Shown piece after piece: positions 1 to 6,859 of a DNA stretch of 7,940 bases (position 1 is the first letter of the stretch; each line of letters starts with the position of its first letter). The stretch comes from DATKKX01 sp035542775 (lineage in GTDB: Bacteria; Planctomycetota; Phycisphaerae; UBA1845; UTPLA1): contig DATKKX010000010.1 in NCBI GenBank assembly GCA_035542775.1, forward strand, positions 1 through 7,940, read 5' to 3'. A program made the position numbers and the translations under genes. A model generated the notes under the pieces. That model was not told the origin of the DNA. It worked only from the letters and a program-made list of their open reading frames with translations, and searched no databases.

Positions 1-1
1 C

Positions 2-2251
2 AACGATGTGGCAGGCGTGACCATTACGGAATCCGACAGCTCCACCGACGTCACCGAAGGCGGTACAACAGACACTTACACGGTGGTCTTGACCTCGCAG
101 CCCATTGCCGACGTGACCGTGGGCATCAGCGCCGACGGCAACACGACCCTCAGCCCAACCACCTTGCTGTTCACCTCCCTCAACTGGAGTGTGCCCCAGA
201 CGGTCTCCGTGACAGCCGCGGACGACTTCGTCGCCCAGGGGCCGCGCAGCTCGACAATCTCGCACTCGGCCGCGTCCGCGGACACGAGTTACAGCGGTAT
301 CGTGATCGCAAGCGTAACGGCGAGCGTCACGGACAACGATGTCGCCGGCGTGACGATCATCGAATCCGATGGTTCGACTGACGTGACCGAAGGCGGCGCC
401 ACGGACACCTACACCGTGGTTCTGAATTCTCAGCCGACCGCGACCGTAACCATCACCGTCGGCACCGACGGCCCCTGCACAGCGAGTCCGACACTGCTGA
501 CCTTCGACGGAACCAGCTGGAATATACCCCACACCGTGACGGTGACGGCGGCGGACGACGCCATTGCCCAGGGTCCGCACACGGGCACGGTCTCGCACAC
601 CGCGGCCAGCGTGGATTCGAATTACAACGGCATCCCGCTGGCCAGCGTCACCGCGCTGATCGCCGACAACGACACCGCGGGCGTGACGATCGCGGAGTCG
701 GGCGGCTCCACCGATGTCTCCGAGTCCGGGCTGAGCGACGCATACACCATTGTCTTGAATTCCCAACCGACAGCCGACGTATATGTCACGATCACGCCGG
801 ATGCCCAGCTTAGCGTTGGGCTGGGCGGAGGCGTGGCTCGCACGTTCAACTTCAATGCCGCCAACTGGAACAGCCCCCGCACGATCACCGTGAGCGCCAT
901 CGATGATGATACCGCTCAGGGCTATCGTTCGGCTCTCATCATTCACTCCGTCGCCAGTGCCGATCCCGGCTATGGCGGAATCGGGGCCGCCGACGTGACG
1001 GCACATATCAGCGACGACGACACGGCGGGAGTGATGATTGTCGAATCCGGCGGGACCACGCAGGTGTCCGAGGGCGGTGCTACCGACAGCTACGCGATCG
1101 TCCTGGACTCCCTACCCACGGCGGATGTGACCATCACCGCAATGCCGGACGGTCAAATCAACCTCGGGGCTGGGGCCGGTGCGCCCGTCACGCTCAACAT
1201 TCTGGCAGCAGACTGGAACACACCCCACGTGATTACGGTCAGTGCGTATGACGACGCCGTTTACGAAGGCACGCGCTGTGCGACGATCACCCACTCCGCG
1301 GTGAGCTTCGATCCTGTCTACAACGGCATCTCGGTCCCGGGTGTGACCGTGACGATCACCGATAACGATCCACCCCCGCCGCCCGAGTATGCGATCACGC
1401 GCCAGGTCGTGCCGGCTTCCAGCGGCGACATCGACCTGCAGCCGAGTCTGTTGCAGTATGCGGCGGGGGCCACCGTCACCTTGACCGCCGTCCCGCGCGG
1501 TTCGTACGTGTTTGATCATTGGGAAGGCGACCTGACGGGAACGGCCAATCCTGCATCGCTCTCCGTCTCCCGAGCACTGAGCGTGACGGCCGTCTTTGCT
1601 GATCCGACTGCAGGAATGACCGCTTGCGGACCCACCGAATTGCACCTCAGCTCGATCTCGTTAACGGCGGACCTAAGTCTAGTACTCGATCAGGTTCCGC
1701 AGCAGATGCCGGGCCTGACCGGTCGTGTTGCCGCAGCGCCGATCCGCCAAACGCCCGGCGAGCCCGGCTACTTCACGCTCCCGCTATCTGTGGATGTGAC
1801 CGTCGCCTGCCTGCCACCGGACATCTCCGGGCAGCTCATCATCGACATGAGGCTTGCGGCCGACAGCCTACCATCCTCGTTTCTCCGGCCAGGCACATCT
1901 GTTGAGGTCTATCGGGGCGTGGGCTCTGGCTGGAAATTGCTGCCCTCCTCGCGAGCAGCCGCGGCGCCAGCGCTCATCGAGGCGGACGGCAGATTGCACC
2001 TTCGTGTGGTGGAAAGCCTCCGGGAACTCACCGGTGGCGGCGGTGGGGGCCGCGGCGATATGGAATTGGCCCTGGAATACGTCATCGCCTCGGCTCCTTC
2101 GCGGACCGGCGGCACCGAGCCGACAGACGACCTCGTGATCGTCACCACGAGAACCCGCTACGGCTTTTGCGGGCTGCTGGGGGCCGCTCCCCTGATACTG
2201 CTGCCACTTGCCCTGGCCAGGCTCAAGATCCGGCGCAGGCCCGCTCGATGA
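2..2251 (+). CDS. Calx-beta-repeat surface protein with C-terminal membrane anchor (5' end missing)
   Basis: This is the 3' part of a gene for a large secreted or cell-surface protein of unknown specific role. The frame is open from the first full codon (base 2). The GTG at 8 is an ordinary valine inside a repeat, so the true start lies upstream. Four tandem Calx-beta-like units (8-1369) come first, then a five-proline linker (1370-1384). Next is a domain of about 73 residues (1385-1603) with the YAIT...GATVTLTA...FDHWEGD...VTAVF pattern of the divergent InlB B-repeat family. An unrecognised region of about 185 residues follows, with a six-glycine run near 2033-2051. The chain ends in a hydrophobic segment (about 2171-2224) and a basic tail KIRRRPAR, preceded by YGFCG. 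That three-part end resembles sortase-like or exosortase-type C-terminal anchors. Calx-beta folds usually bind calcium and serve in adhesion or cell-surface scaffolding. The family calls are firm; the function is inferred. The protein probably shares a transcript with the lipoprotein downstream. Confidence 0.88.
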   Translation, partial: NDVAGVTITESDSSTDVTEGGTTDTYTVVLTSQPIADVTVGISADGNTTLSPTTLLFTSLNWSVPQTVSVTAADDFVAQGPRSSTISHSAASADTSYSGIVIASVTASVTDNDVAGVTIIESDGSTDVTEGGATDTYTVVLNSQPTATVTITVGTDGPCTASPTLLTFDGTSWNIPHTVTVTAADDAIAQGPHTGTVSHTAASVDSNYNGIPLASVTALIADNDTAGVTIAESGGSTDVSESGLSDAYTIVLNSQPTADVYVTITPDAQLSVGLGGGVARTFNFNAANWNSPRTITVSAIDDDTAQGYRSALIIHSVASADPGYGGIGAADVTAHISDDDTAGVMIVESGGTTQVSEGGATDSYAIVLDSLPTADVTITAMPDGQINLGAGAGAPVTLNILAADWNTPHVITVSAYDDAVYEGTRCATITHSAVSFDPVYNGISVPGVTVTITDNDPPPPPEYAITRQVVPASSGDIDLQPSLLQYAAGATVTLTAVPRGSYVFDHWEGDLTGTANPASLSVSRALSVTAVFADPTAGMTACGPTELHLSSISLTADLSLVLDQVPQQMPGLTGRVAAAPIRQTPGEPGYFTLPLSVDVTVACLPPDISGQLIIDMRLAADSLPSSFLRPGTSVEVYRGVGSGWKLLPSSRAAAAPALIEADGRLHLRVVESLRELTGGGGGGRGDMELALEYVIASAPSRTGGTEPTDDLVIVTTRTRYGFCGLLGAAPLILLPLALARLKIRRRPAR
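8..1369 (+). repeat. Four tandem Calx-beta-like protein repeats (111, 111, 116, 116 codons)
   Basis: The units are 8-340, 341-673, 674-1021 and 1022-1369. Each opens with (V/T)AGV-I-ES-(G/S)ST and closes with a D-(N/D)-D turn. Shared landmarks are SEGG or TEGG followed by TD-Y--VL-S-PTADV, a W with P two or three residues later, a (D/Y)D(D/A) turn, and Y-GI near the end. Units 1-2 share an SP--L-F strand. Units 3-4 carry a five-residue longer glycine-rich loop there (GLGGGVA, GAGAGAP). The copies have diverged in DNA sequence, so they are old duplications rather than a recent tandem expansion. The acidic D-N-D ends suit calcium binding at domain borders. More units probably lie upstream, because the window opens inside an N-D-V boundary. 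Confidence 0.9.
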
Positions 2252-2286
2252 ACAGGAGGGTGATTACGGGAAGGCGTTGGCCCCCC

Positions 2287-2292
2287 GGAGGA
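2287..2292 (+). promoter_or_regulatory. Ribosome binding site GGAGGA
   Basis: A perfect Shine-Dalgarno core lies five bases before the ATG at 2298. It fixes the lipoprotein start there, in preference to earlier in-frame starts that would put charged residues ahead of the signal peptide. Confidence 0.75.
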
Positions 2293-2297
2293 CCGGC

Positions 2298-2519
2298 ATG
2301 CCGCGCTCGATCATCAGGTACTGGATCGCGAGCCTTGCCGTGCTGGTGATCCTGGTCGCCGCTACCGGCTGCGACCTGATCAGCATGGTAAGCAACTCCA
2401 TTTCTTTCGGACTCGGCGTGGCGTTCGCTTCGCAGGTACAGACCACGTCGACCGACTACCGCTGCTTCCACAACGGAGCCGAGGTCGATTGCTCGACGCT
2501 GAACATTGACCAGTCCTGA
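2298..2519 (+). CDS. Small lipoprotein of unknown function (73 aa)
   Basis: This encodes a 73-residue exported lipoprotein of no family I can name. The first 25 residues form a type II signal peptide. MPRSIIR carries the positive charge, residues 8-21 are hydrophobic, and the lipobox is A-T-G-C with Cys25 as the predicted lipidated residue. The mature part has only 49 residues. It holds a short hydrophobic, glycine-containing stretch (ISFGLGVAFA, 35-44), a polar QTTSTD linker, and a pair of cysteines in CFHNGAEVDC (Cys56 and Cys65). These could form a disulfide-closed hairpin outside the cytoplasm. Asp26 follows the lipidated cysteine. In enterobacteria Asp at +2 retains a lipoprotein in the inner membrane, but that rule may not hold here. 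The gene starts 46 bases after the surface-protein gene and is probably co-transcribed with it. The export call is well supported; the role is unknown. Confidence 0.8.
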   Translation: MPRSIIRYWIASLAVLVILVAATGCDLISMVSNSISFGLGVAFASQVQTTSTDYRCFHNGAEVDCSTLNIDQS

Positions 2520-2548
2520 CTGCCACCCATCCCGACAGGCACAGCCTC

Positions 2549-2568
2549 TGCGGCCAAGTGGCTCCGCA
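2549..2568 (+). terminator. GC-rich hairpin after the lipoprotein gene, possible terminator
   Basis: An outer stem TGCG/CGCA (2549-2552 with 2565-2568) continues into an inner stem GCC/GGC (2553-2555 with 2560-2562), closed by an AAGT loop with a two-base bulge (2563-2564). It begins 29 bases after the stop codon. No T-run follows, so it is not a classical intrinsic terminator. It could be a U-less terminator, a 3'-end stabilising hairpin, or chance in GC-rich DNA. Confidence 0.3.
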
Positions 2569-2851
2569 TCAGTGAAAGAACACCCTGTCCGCTTGTCCGT
2601 CACGGAGCCGTTTCAGCGACGCGTGTGGATCGCCGAGTGCTCTTACATCAGACACGAACCATCGTCGCGGCGGGCGAAGGAAGCAGATCTTATCGGGCTC
2701 AAAGCTCAGGAGGGCTGGCGAGCGATGCTCGTGTACGCCTTGCAATTCTGAAGTCCCACACCTGGCATTTCTGATTGCTCGCGAACGAACAACTCCCGAC
2801 CGATGGATGAATTGCCTTACGCGTTGTGCGAGCTCAGTTTACCGCGGCAAC

Positions 2852-2856
2852 GAGGG
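2852..2856 (+). promoter_or_regulatory. Ribosome binding site GAGGG for the hydrogenase-kinase
   Basis: GAGGG lies four bases before the ATG at 2861. The frame also has an ATG at 2807, but its upstream sequence (CTCCCGACCG) has no purine-rich site, and the 18 extra residues do not resemble a ferredoxin N-terminus. This supports 2861 as the start, although the spacing is a little short. Confidence 0.55.
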
Positions 2857-2860
2857 TCTT

Positions 2861-5800
2861 ATGGAATCCAAAGATGGCCTTGAACGGACACAACCGCAGG
2901 TTATTGACGTTGACCAGCGCAAATGCGTCAACTGTCACGCCTGCATCTCGGCCTGTCCCGTCAAGTTCTGCAATGACGGCAGCGGCAGCCATGTGAAGGT
3001 TGACCCCAATACCTGCATCGGCTGCGGCAACTGTCTGCGGGCTTGCCTTCATCAGGCCCGACGCTATCTGGACGACTTCGCCCCATTCATGGCCGACCTG
3101 GAGAAAGGCGTTCGGATGGTGGCCATTGTGGCGCCATCGGCGGCGGCGAGCTTCCCCGAAACCTACATGAATCTGGTCGGATGGCTGAAATCGCGGGGGA
3201 TCGAGGCGGTCTTTGATGTCAGTTTCGGCGCCGAATTGGCGGCGAAATCCATGGTTGAATTCGTTCGGCGGAATGACCCGAGGCTGGTAATCGCCCAGCC
3301 TTGTCCCGCGATCGTCACGTTTGTTCAGGTCTACCATCCCGAATTGCTGCCGTATCTTGCCCCGATCGACTCACCCATGCTCCACACCATGAAGATGATT
3401 CGTGCCCGCTACCCCCAGTTCGCGGACTGCCGGATCGCGGCCATATCACCCTGCGCAGCGAAGAAACGAGAATTCGCCGAGACCGGATATGGTGACTACA
3501 ACGTCACGTTTGAGTCTCTGGCCCACTACTTCCAGGAGCACCAGATCGACCTTTCCGGGGAGCCCGAGGGAGCCTTCGCGAACCCGCCGGCTGAAGGGGC
3601 CGTCCGGTTCTCGATGCCGGGCGGCCTGCTGAGCACCGCACAACGATGGATGCCCGAACTTGCCGAACGAACTCGGAAGATCGAAGGAAGTCCGATCGTG
3701 TACAACTACCTGCGACGGCTGCCGGAGGTGGTTGCACAGGATCGCACTCCGCTTCTGGTGGACTGCCTCAGTTGCGAATTCGGGTGCAATGCCGGACCGG
3801 CGGCGTTGAGCACTGACAGGCCTCCGGATGAAATCGAGTACTGGATCGAGCGACGGTGCCGGGAAATCAAGTCTCACTATGAGTGCTCAGGCACGCCGGC
3901 CGGAGACGACACTTCGCGTGACATCGATGGGATCTTGTCCGACTACTGGCAGCACGACCTCTACACAAGGGGCTATGCAGATCTCAAGGACAGAAATCGG
4001 ATTCGTGTCCCGGACGAGAAGACGCGCTGGGTAATCCTGAGCCAGATGCACAAGTACTCGGAGAGCGACCTCTACAACTGCACGGCCTGCGGATATCTCT
4101 CCTGCGAGGGGATGGCCACCGCCATCTACAACGGCAAGAACAAGCCCGAGAACTGCCACTTTTACCTGGCCAAGGAGAGGGAAATCTCTCATCGTGAGAT
4201 GATCGAGAGAGAGAAGCGATTCCGGAACATTCTGACCACCTGCATCGAAGGCTTCGTTTCGGTGGACAATGATTTCGTTATTACTGAAGTCAATCCGGCC
4301 CTCTGCCGGATGCTGCAAATGGGCCCGGATCGCATCGTGGGCCGGGGGCTTCACGAATTCACCGATGAGGCGGGCCAAAAGGAGCTCGATCATCAGCTTG
4401 AACTCCTCAGAGCCGGGAACTCGAGCGTTTATGAGATATCGTTGATTCGCGGCAACGGTCAAACGATTCACTGCATATTCAGTGCCTCTCCGATCCGGGA
4501 CGGCAACAACCGCAGGATCGGCTCGTTTGCCATGGTCACCGACAATACGGCGCGCAAACAGGCTGAGCATGAACTGCGGCGGACCCACGACGAGTTGGAG
4601 CAACGGGTTCGCGAAAGAACCTCTGAGCTGGCCCGCACGAACGAAGACCTGCATGTCGAAATCGTCGAACGCAAGCGGGCGGAGTCGATCCGCCGGCTGA
4701 ACGAACTGCGTCTGGAGGCCGTGCTTCAGCTCCACGCCATGAGAGAGCAGAGTATCCAGGCGATAACGGACTTCGCCCTGGAGAACGCCGTCATAATCAC
4801 GGAAAGCCGCATTGGTTACCTGGCGTTTCTTAATGATGATGAAAGCGTCTTGACCATGTACTCATGGTCCAAGAGCGCCATGGCGGAGTGCGCCATCGTC
4901 GACAAACCCATCATCTATCCCCTGCACACCACGGGCCTGTGGGGTGAGGCGGTGCGTCAAAGAAAGCCCGTCATCACCAACGATTACTCGGCGCCAAATC
5001 CTCACAAGAAGGGCACGCCACCCGGCCACGTCGCGCTGCAGCGTCATATGAACATCCCCGTCTTCGACGGGGACAAGATCGTGGCGGTAGCGGGTGTCGG
5101 CAACAAAGCGTCTGACTACGACGAGATGGATGTCCGGCAGATGACGCTACTCATGAACGGCATGTGGGACCTTATCCGCCGCAAGCGCGCCCAGGAGGCC
5201 CTCCGTGCCGCGAAGGAGGCGGCCGAGGCCGCGACCCGCGCCAAGAGTGAATTCCTCGCAGTCATGAGTCACGAGATACGAACGCCGATGAGCGGGGTTC
5301 TGGGCTTGCTGGATATCCTGCTCAAATCGCAAATGGGGCCCGAGCAACGACAGTATGTGCAGATGGCCAGTGATAACGCCCAATCGCTTCTGGTCATCCT
5401 GGAGGATATCCTGGATTCGTCTCGCATCGAGTCCGGCAGGCTCGCCCTGGAGGCCGTTCCCTTCAGCCCACTGCGGGTTTTCTCCGGGGCGATCGAGAGT
5501 CTTCGCGTCCGCGCCGAGTCCAAAGGCCTGCGCATCGGTTGCGACATCAGTCCCGACGTACCCAAGGTGCTGGTGGGCGATCCGACACGGCTTCGCCAGG
5601 TCATTGTCAATCTTGTTGGGAACGCCATCAAATTCACCGAGCGCGGAGGAATCGAAGTCCTGGTCCGCTGCGATTCGCGAACCGCAGATGAGGCGATGGT
5701 GCGAACGACAGTAAAGGACTCGGGTATCGGGATCGCACCGGAGGCCCAAAGACAACTGTTCCAGAGCTTCCAGCAGGCCGATACCTCCACCACGCGCAGG

Positions 5801-6859
5801 TACGGCGGCACCGGCCTGGGGCTTTTCATCTGTAAGAGCCTTGTCGAGATGATGCGTGGCACCATCCATGTCGATAGTGCACTGGGTCGAGGCTCCACTT
5901 TCACCTTCACCATTCGTCTGCCGCTCGGCCGGGAGACGAATGCCGGCGCCACGGCATCATCTCACGAGCCCCCGGAGGTGCTGCCGCGGCATTCGGCCCG
6001 GTTGAGAATCCTCTGTGCCGAGGACAACGTCACCAACCAGACGATCGTCCGCATTCTGGTCGAGAGGATGGGACACCAAATTGACCTTGTGGCCAACGGC
6101 CAGGAGGCGGTGGATGCTCTGTCCGCCCGACCCTATGACGTCGCCCTCATGGATGTGCGCATGCCGGTGATGGATGGATATGGGGCGACCGGCATCATCC
6201 GGAATCGCCAGTCATCGGTACTTGACCACGATCTCTATGTCATCGCCCTGACAGCGAACGCCTTGAAAGCCGATCGCGACTGCTGTCTGGCCGCCGGAAT
6301 GAACGACTACGTCCGCAAACCGATCGATGAAGCCCGCCTGCACGCCGCCTTGTCCCGAGCAATCGAATATCAGCAGGGTCGGCACGTGACCTTGAGCGCG
6401 ATGCCGTCTGCTGAAGGGGCCGTGCCACCGCCTTCCGATGAGAAGAAACCGGTTTCCCGGGGGAGCGAATCTGATTCCCCGAGCGTCGGTGAAGACGAAG
6501 CTGGTGTTCATGCGGCATCCCGCGATGTGGCTGACCAGTTCTCGCCTGAGGTCTGGCGCGAGATTGCCGGGCAGTACCTGCAGGACGCCCCTGAGAGAAT
6601 CGAGCAGATGAAGGCGGCTCTGAAGGGCCGCGACGCGGAAATGCTGTCCCGCGCCGCACACACGCTGAAGAGTTCGTCTCATTACGTGCGGGCTCCCAAC
6701 ATCGGGGAGCTCGGAGCCGTGATAGAGCAAATGGCCGATCGAGGTGAGTTTGAGGGCGTGGAGCTGTGCATCGCCAAGCTGGAAGCGGGTTTTGAACGCC
6801 TCAAGTCACAACTACTCGCGTCGGGTGACATACAACCAGCACGAAAGGACCAGCGATGA
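2861..6859 (+). CDS. [FeFe]-hydrogenase-like sensor fused to a PAS-GAF hybrid histidine kinase with receiver and HPt
   Basis: This is a soluble 1332-residue sensor kinase with no membrane segment, probably reading H2 or redox state (numbering from the ATG at 2861). Two ferredoxin motifs come first (Cys22/25/28/32 and Cys52/55/58/62). An H-cluster domain follows (about 85-335). Its L1 motif AQPCPA has Cys148, its L2 motif SPCAAKKRE has Cys198 and Lys201, and its L3 motif SCEFGCNAG has Cys305 and Cys309. All four expected cluster ligands are present. Catalytic enzymes have CC in L1, but here the first, proton-relay Cys is Pro147. The L2 and L3 methionines are Ser196 and Leu303. A third Fe-S motif (Cys407/410/415/432, PF04060 type) precedes PAS (450-565), coiled coil (566-620) and GAF (625-775). 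The kinase core has His804 in SHEIRTPM, N-box Asn917/Asn921, DSGIGI (953-958) and GGTGLGL (982-988). The receiver has Asp1055, Asp1098, Thr1131 and Lys1153. An acidic Ser-rich linker leads to an HPt domain with His1267 in AAHTLKSS. The order up to PAS matches sensory (group C/D, HydS-like) hydrogenases, where the kinase is usually a separate protein. H2 as ligand is inference. Confidence 0.93.
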   Translation: MESKDGLERTQPQVIDVDQRKCVNCHACISACPVKFCNDGSGSHVKVDPNTCIGCGNCLRACLHQARRYLDDFAPFMADLEKGVRMVAIVAPSAAASFPETYMNLVGWLKSRGIEAVFDVSFGAELAAKSMVEFVRRNDPRLVIAQPCPAIVTFVQVYHPELLPYLAPIDSPMLHTMKMIRARYPQFADCRIAAISPCAAKKREFAETGYGDYNVTFESLAHYFQEHQIDLSGEPEGAFANPPAEGAVRFSMPGGLLSTAQRWMPELAERTRKIEGSPIVYNYLRRLPEVVAQDRTPLLVDCLSCEFGCNAGPAALSTDRPPDEIEYWIERRCREIKSHYECSGTPAGDDTSRDIDGILSDYWQHDLYTRGYADLKDRNRIRVPDEKTRWVILSQMHKYSESDLYNCTACGYLSCEGMATAIYNGKNKPENCHFYLAKEREISHREMIEREKRFRNILTTCIEGFVSVDNDFVITEVNPALCRMLQMGPDRIVGRGLHEFTDEAGQKELDHQLELLRAGNSSVYEISLIRGNGQTIHCIFSASPIRDGNNRRIGSFAMVTDNTARKQAEHELRRTHDELEQRVRERTSELARTNEDLHVEIVERKRAESIRRLNELRLEAVLQLHAMREQSIQAITDFALENAVIITESRIGYLAFLNDDESVLTMYSWSKSAMAECAIVDKPIIYPLHTTGLWGEAVRQRKPVITNDYSAPNPHKKGTPPGHVALQRHMNIPVFDGDKIVAVAGVGNKASDYDEMDVRQMTLLMNGMWDLIRRKRAQEALRAAKEAAEAATRAKSEFLAVMSHEIRTPMSGVLGLLDILLKSQMGPEQRQYVQMASDNAQSLLVILEDILDSSRIESGRLALEAVPFSPLRVFSGAIESLRVRAESKGLRIGCDISPDVPKVLVGDPTRLRQVIVNLVGNAIKFTERGGIEVLVRCDSRTADEAMVRTTVKDSGIGIAPEAQRQLFQSFQQADTSTTRRYGGTGLGLFICKSLVEMMRGTIHVDSALGRGSTFTFTIRLPLGRETNAGATASSHEPPEVLPRHSARLRILCAEDNVTNQTIVRILVERMGHQIDLVANGQEAVDALSARPYDVALMDVRMPVMDGYGATGIIRNRQSSVLDHDLYVIALTANALKADRDCCLAAGMNDYVRKPIDEARLHAALSRAIEYQQGRHVTLSAMPSAEGAVPPPSDEKKPVSRGSESDSPSVGEDEAGVHAASRDVADQFSPEVWREIAGQYLQDAPERIEQMKAALKGRDAEMLSRAAHTLKSSSHYVRAPNIGELGAVIEQMADRGEFEGVELCIAKLEAGFERLKSQLLASGDIQPARKDQR
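6844..6859 (+). promoter_or_regulatory. Ribosome binding site AAAGGA and ATGA start-stop overlap
   Basis: AAAGGA (6844-6849) lies six bases before the ATG at 6856, inside the end of the kinase gene. The kinase stop TGA (6857-6859) shares bases with the regulator start in ATGA. This is the classic arrangement for translational coupling, so kinase and regulator are probably made in linked amounts. Confidence 0.75.

Larger units (their letters stand above)
2520..2860 (+). other. Intergenic region between the lipoprotein and the sensor kinase
   Basis: I see no convincing gene in these 341 bases. One 81-codon open frame (2506-2751) starts at TTG, has no ribosome binding site and matches nothing I recognise. 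The region holds a GC-rich hairpin at 2549-2568 and a small perfect stem CGAGC-GAT-GCTCG at 2719-2731. A weak sigma-70-like pair is also present: TTGCAA at 2740-2745, then 17 bases, then TGGCAT at 2763-2768. The promoter for the sensor operon should lie here, since the gap is long and the upstream genes look functionally unrelated. None of the candidate boxes is strong. Confidence 0.5.

Noticed and set aside
8..10. GTG at 8 as the start of the surface-protein gene
   Set aside because: It is the valine of an N-D-V repeat border, as at 341. The frame is open to the window edge and no signal peptide follows, so the gene continues upstream.
2506..2751. 81-codon open frame between the lipoprotein and the kinase
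   Set aside because: It starts at TTG inside the lipoprotein gene, has no ribosome binding site, and its product has no recognisable motif, signal peptide or domain.
2763..2779. Sigma-54-like promoter TGGCAT...TTGCT upstream of the hydrogenase-kinase
   Set aside because: The GG (2764-2765) and GC (2777-2778) elements have 11 bases between them. Sigma-54 promoters need 10 with little tolerance, so this is a near miss, though tempting for a hydrogen-sensing operon.
2807..2860. Earlier ATG for the hydrogenase-kinase, adding 18 residues
   Set aside because: There is no Shine-Dalgarno sequence before 2807, while GAGGG precedes the ATG at 2861. The extra residues do not belong to the ferredoxin domain.
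2520..2860. Riboswitch, for example a c-di-GMP type, in the long leader
   Set aside because: I looked for a conserved aptamer core and found none; the few hairpins are short and unrelated to known aptamer layouts.
3887..4735. 282-codon open frame on the - strand, with other long antisense frames at 1112-1645 and 5147-5952
   Set aside because: They are shadows of strongly supported + strand genes in GC-rich DNA and their translations show no coherent domains.
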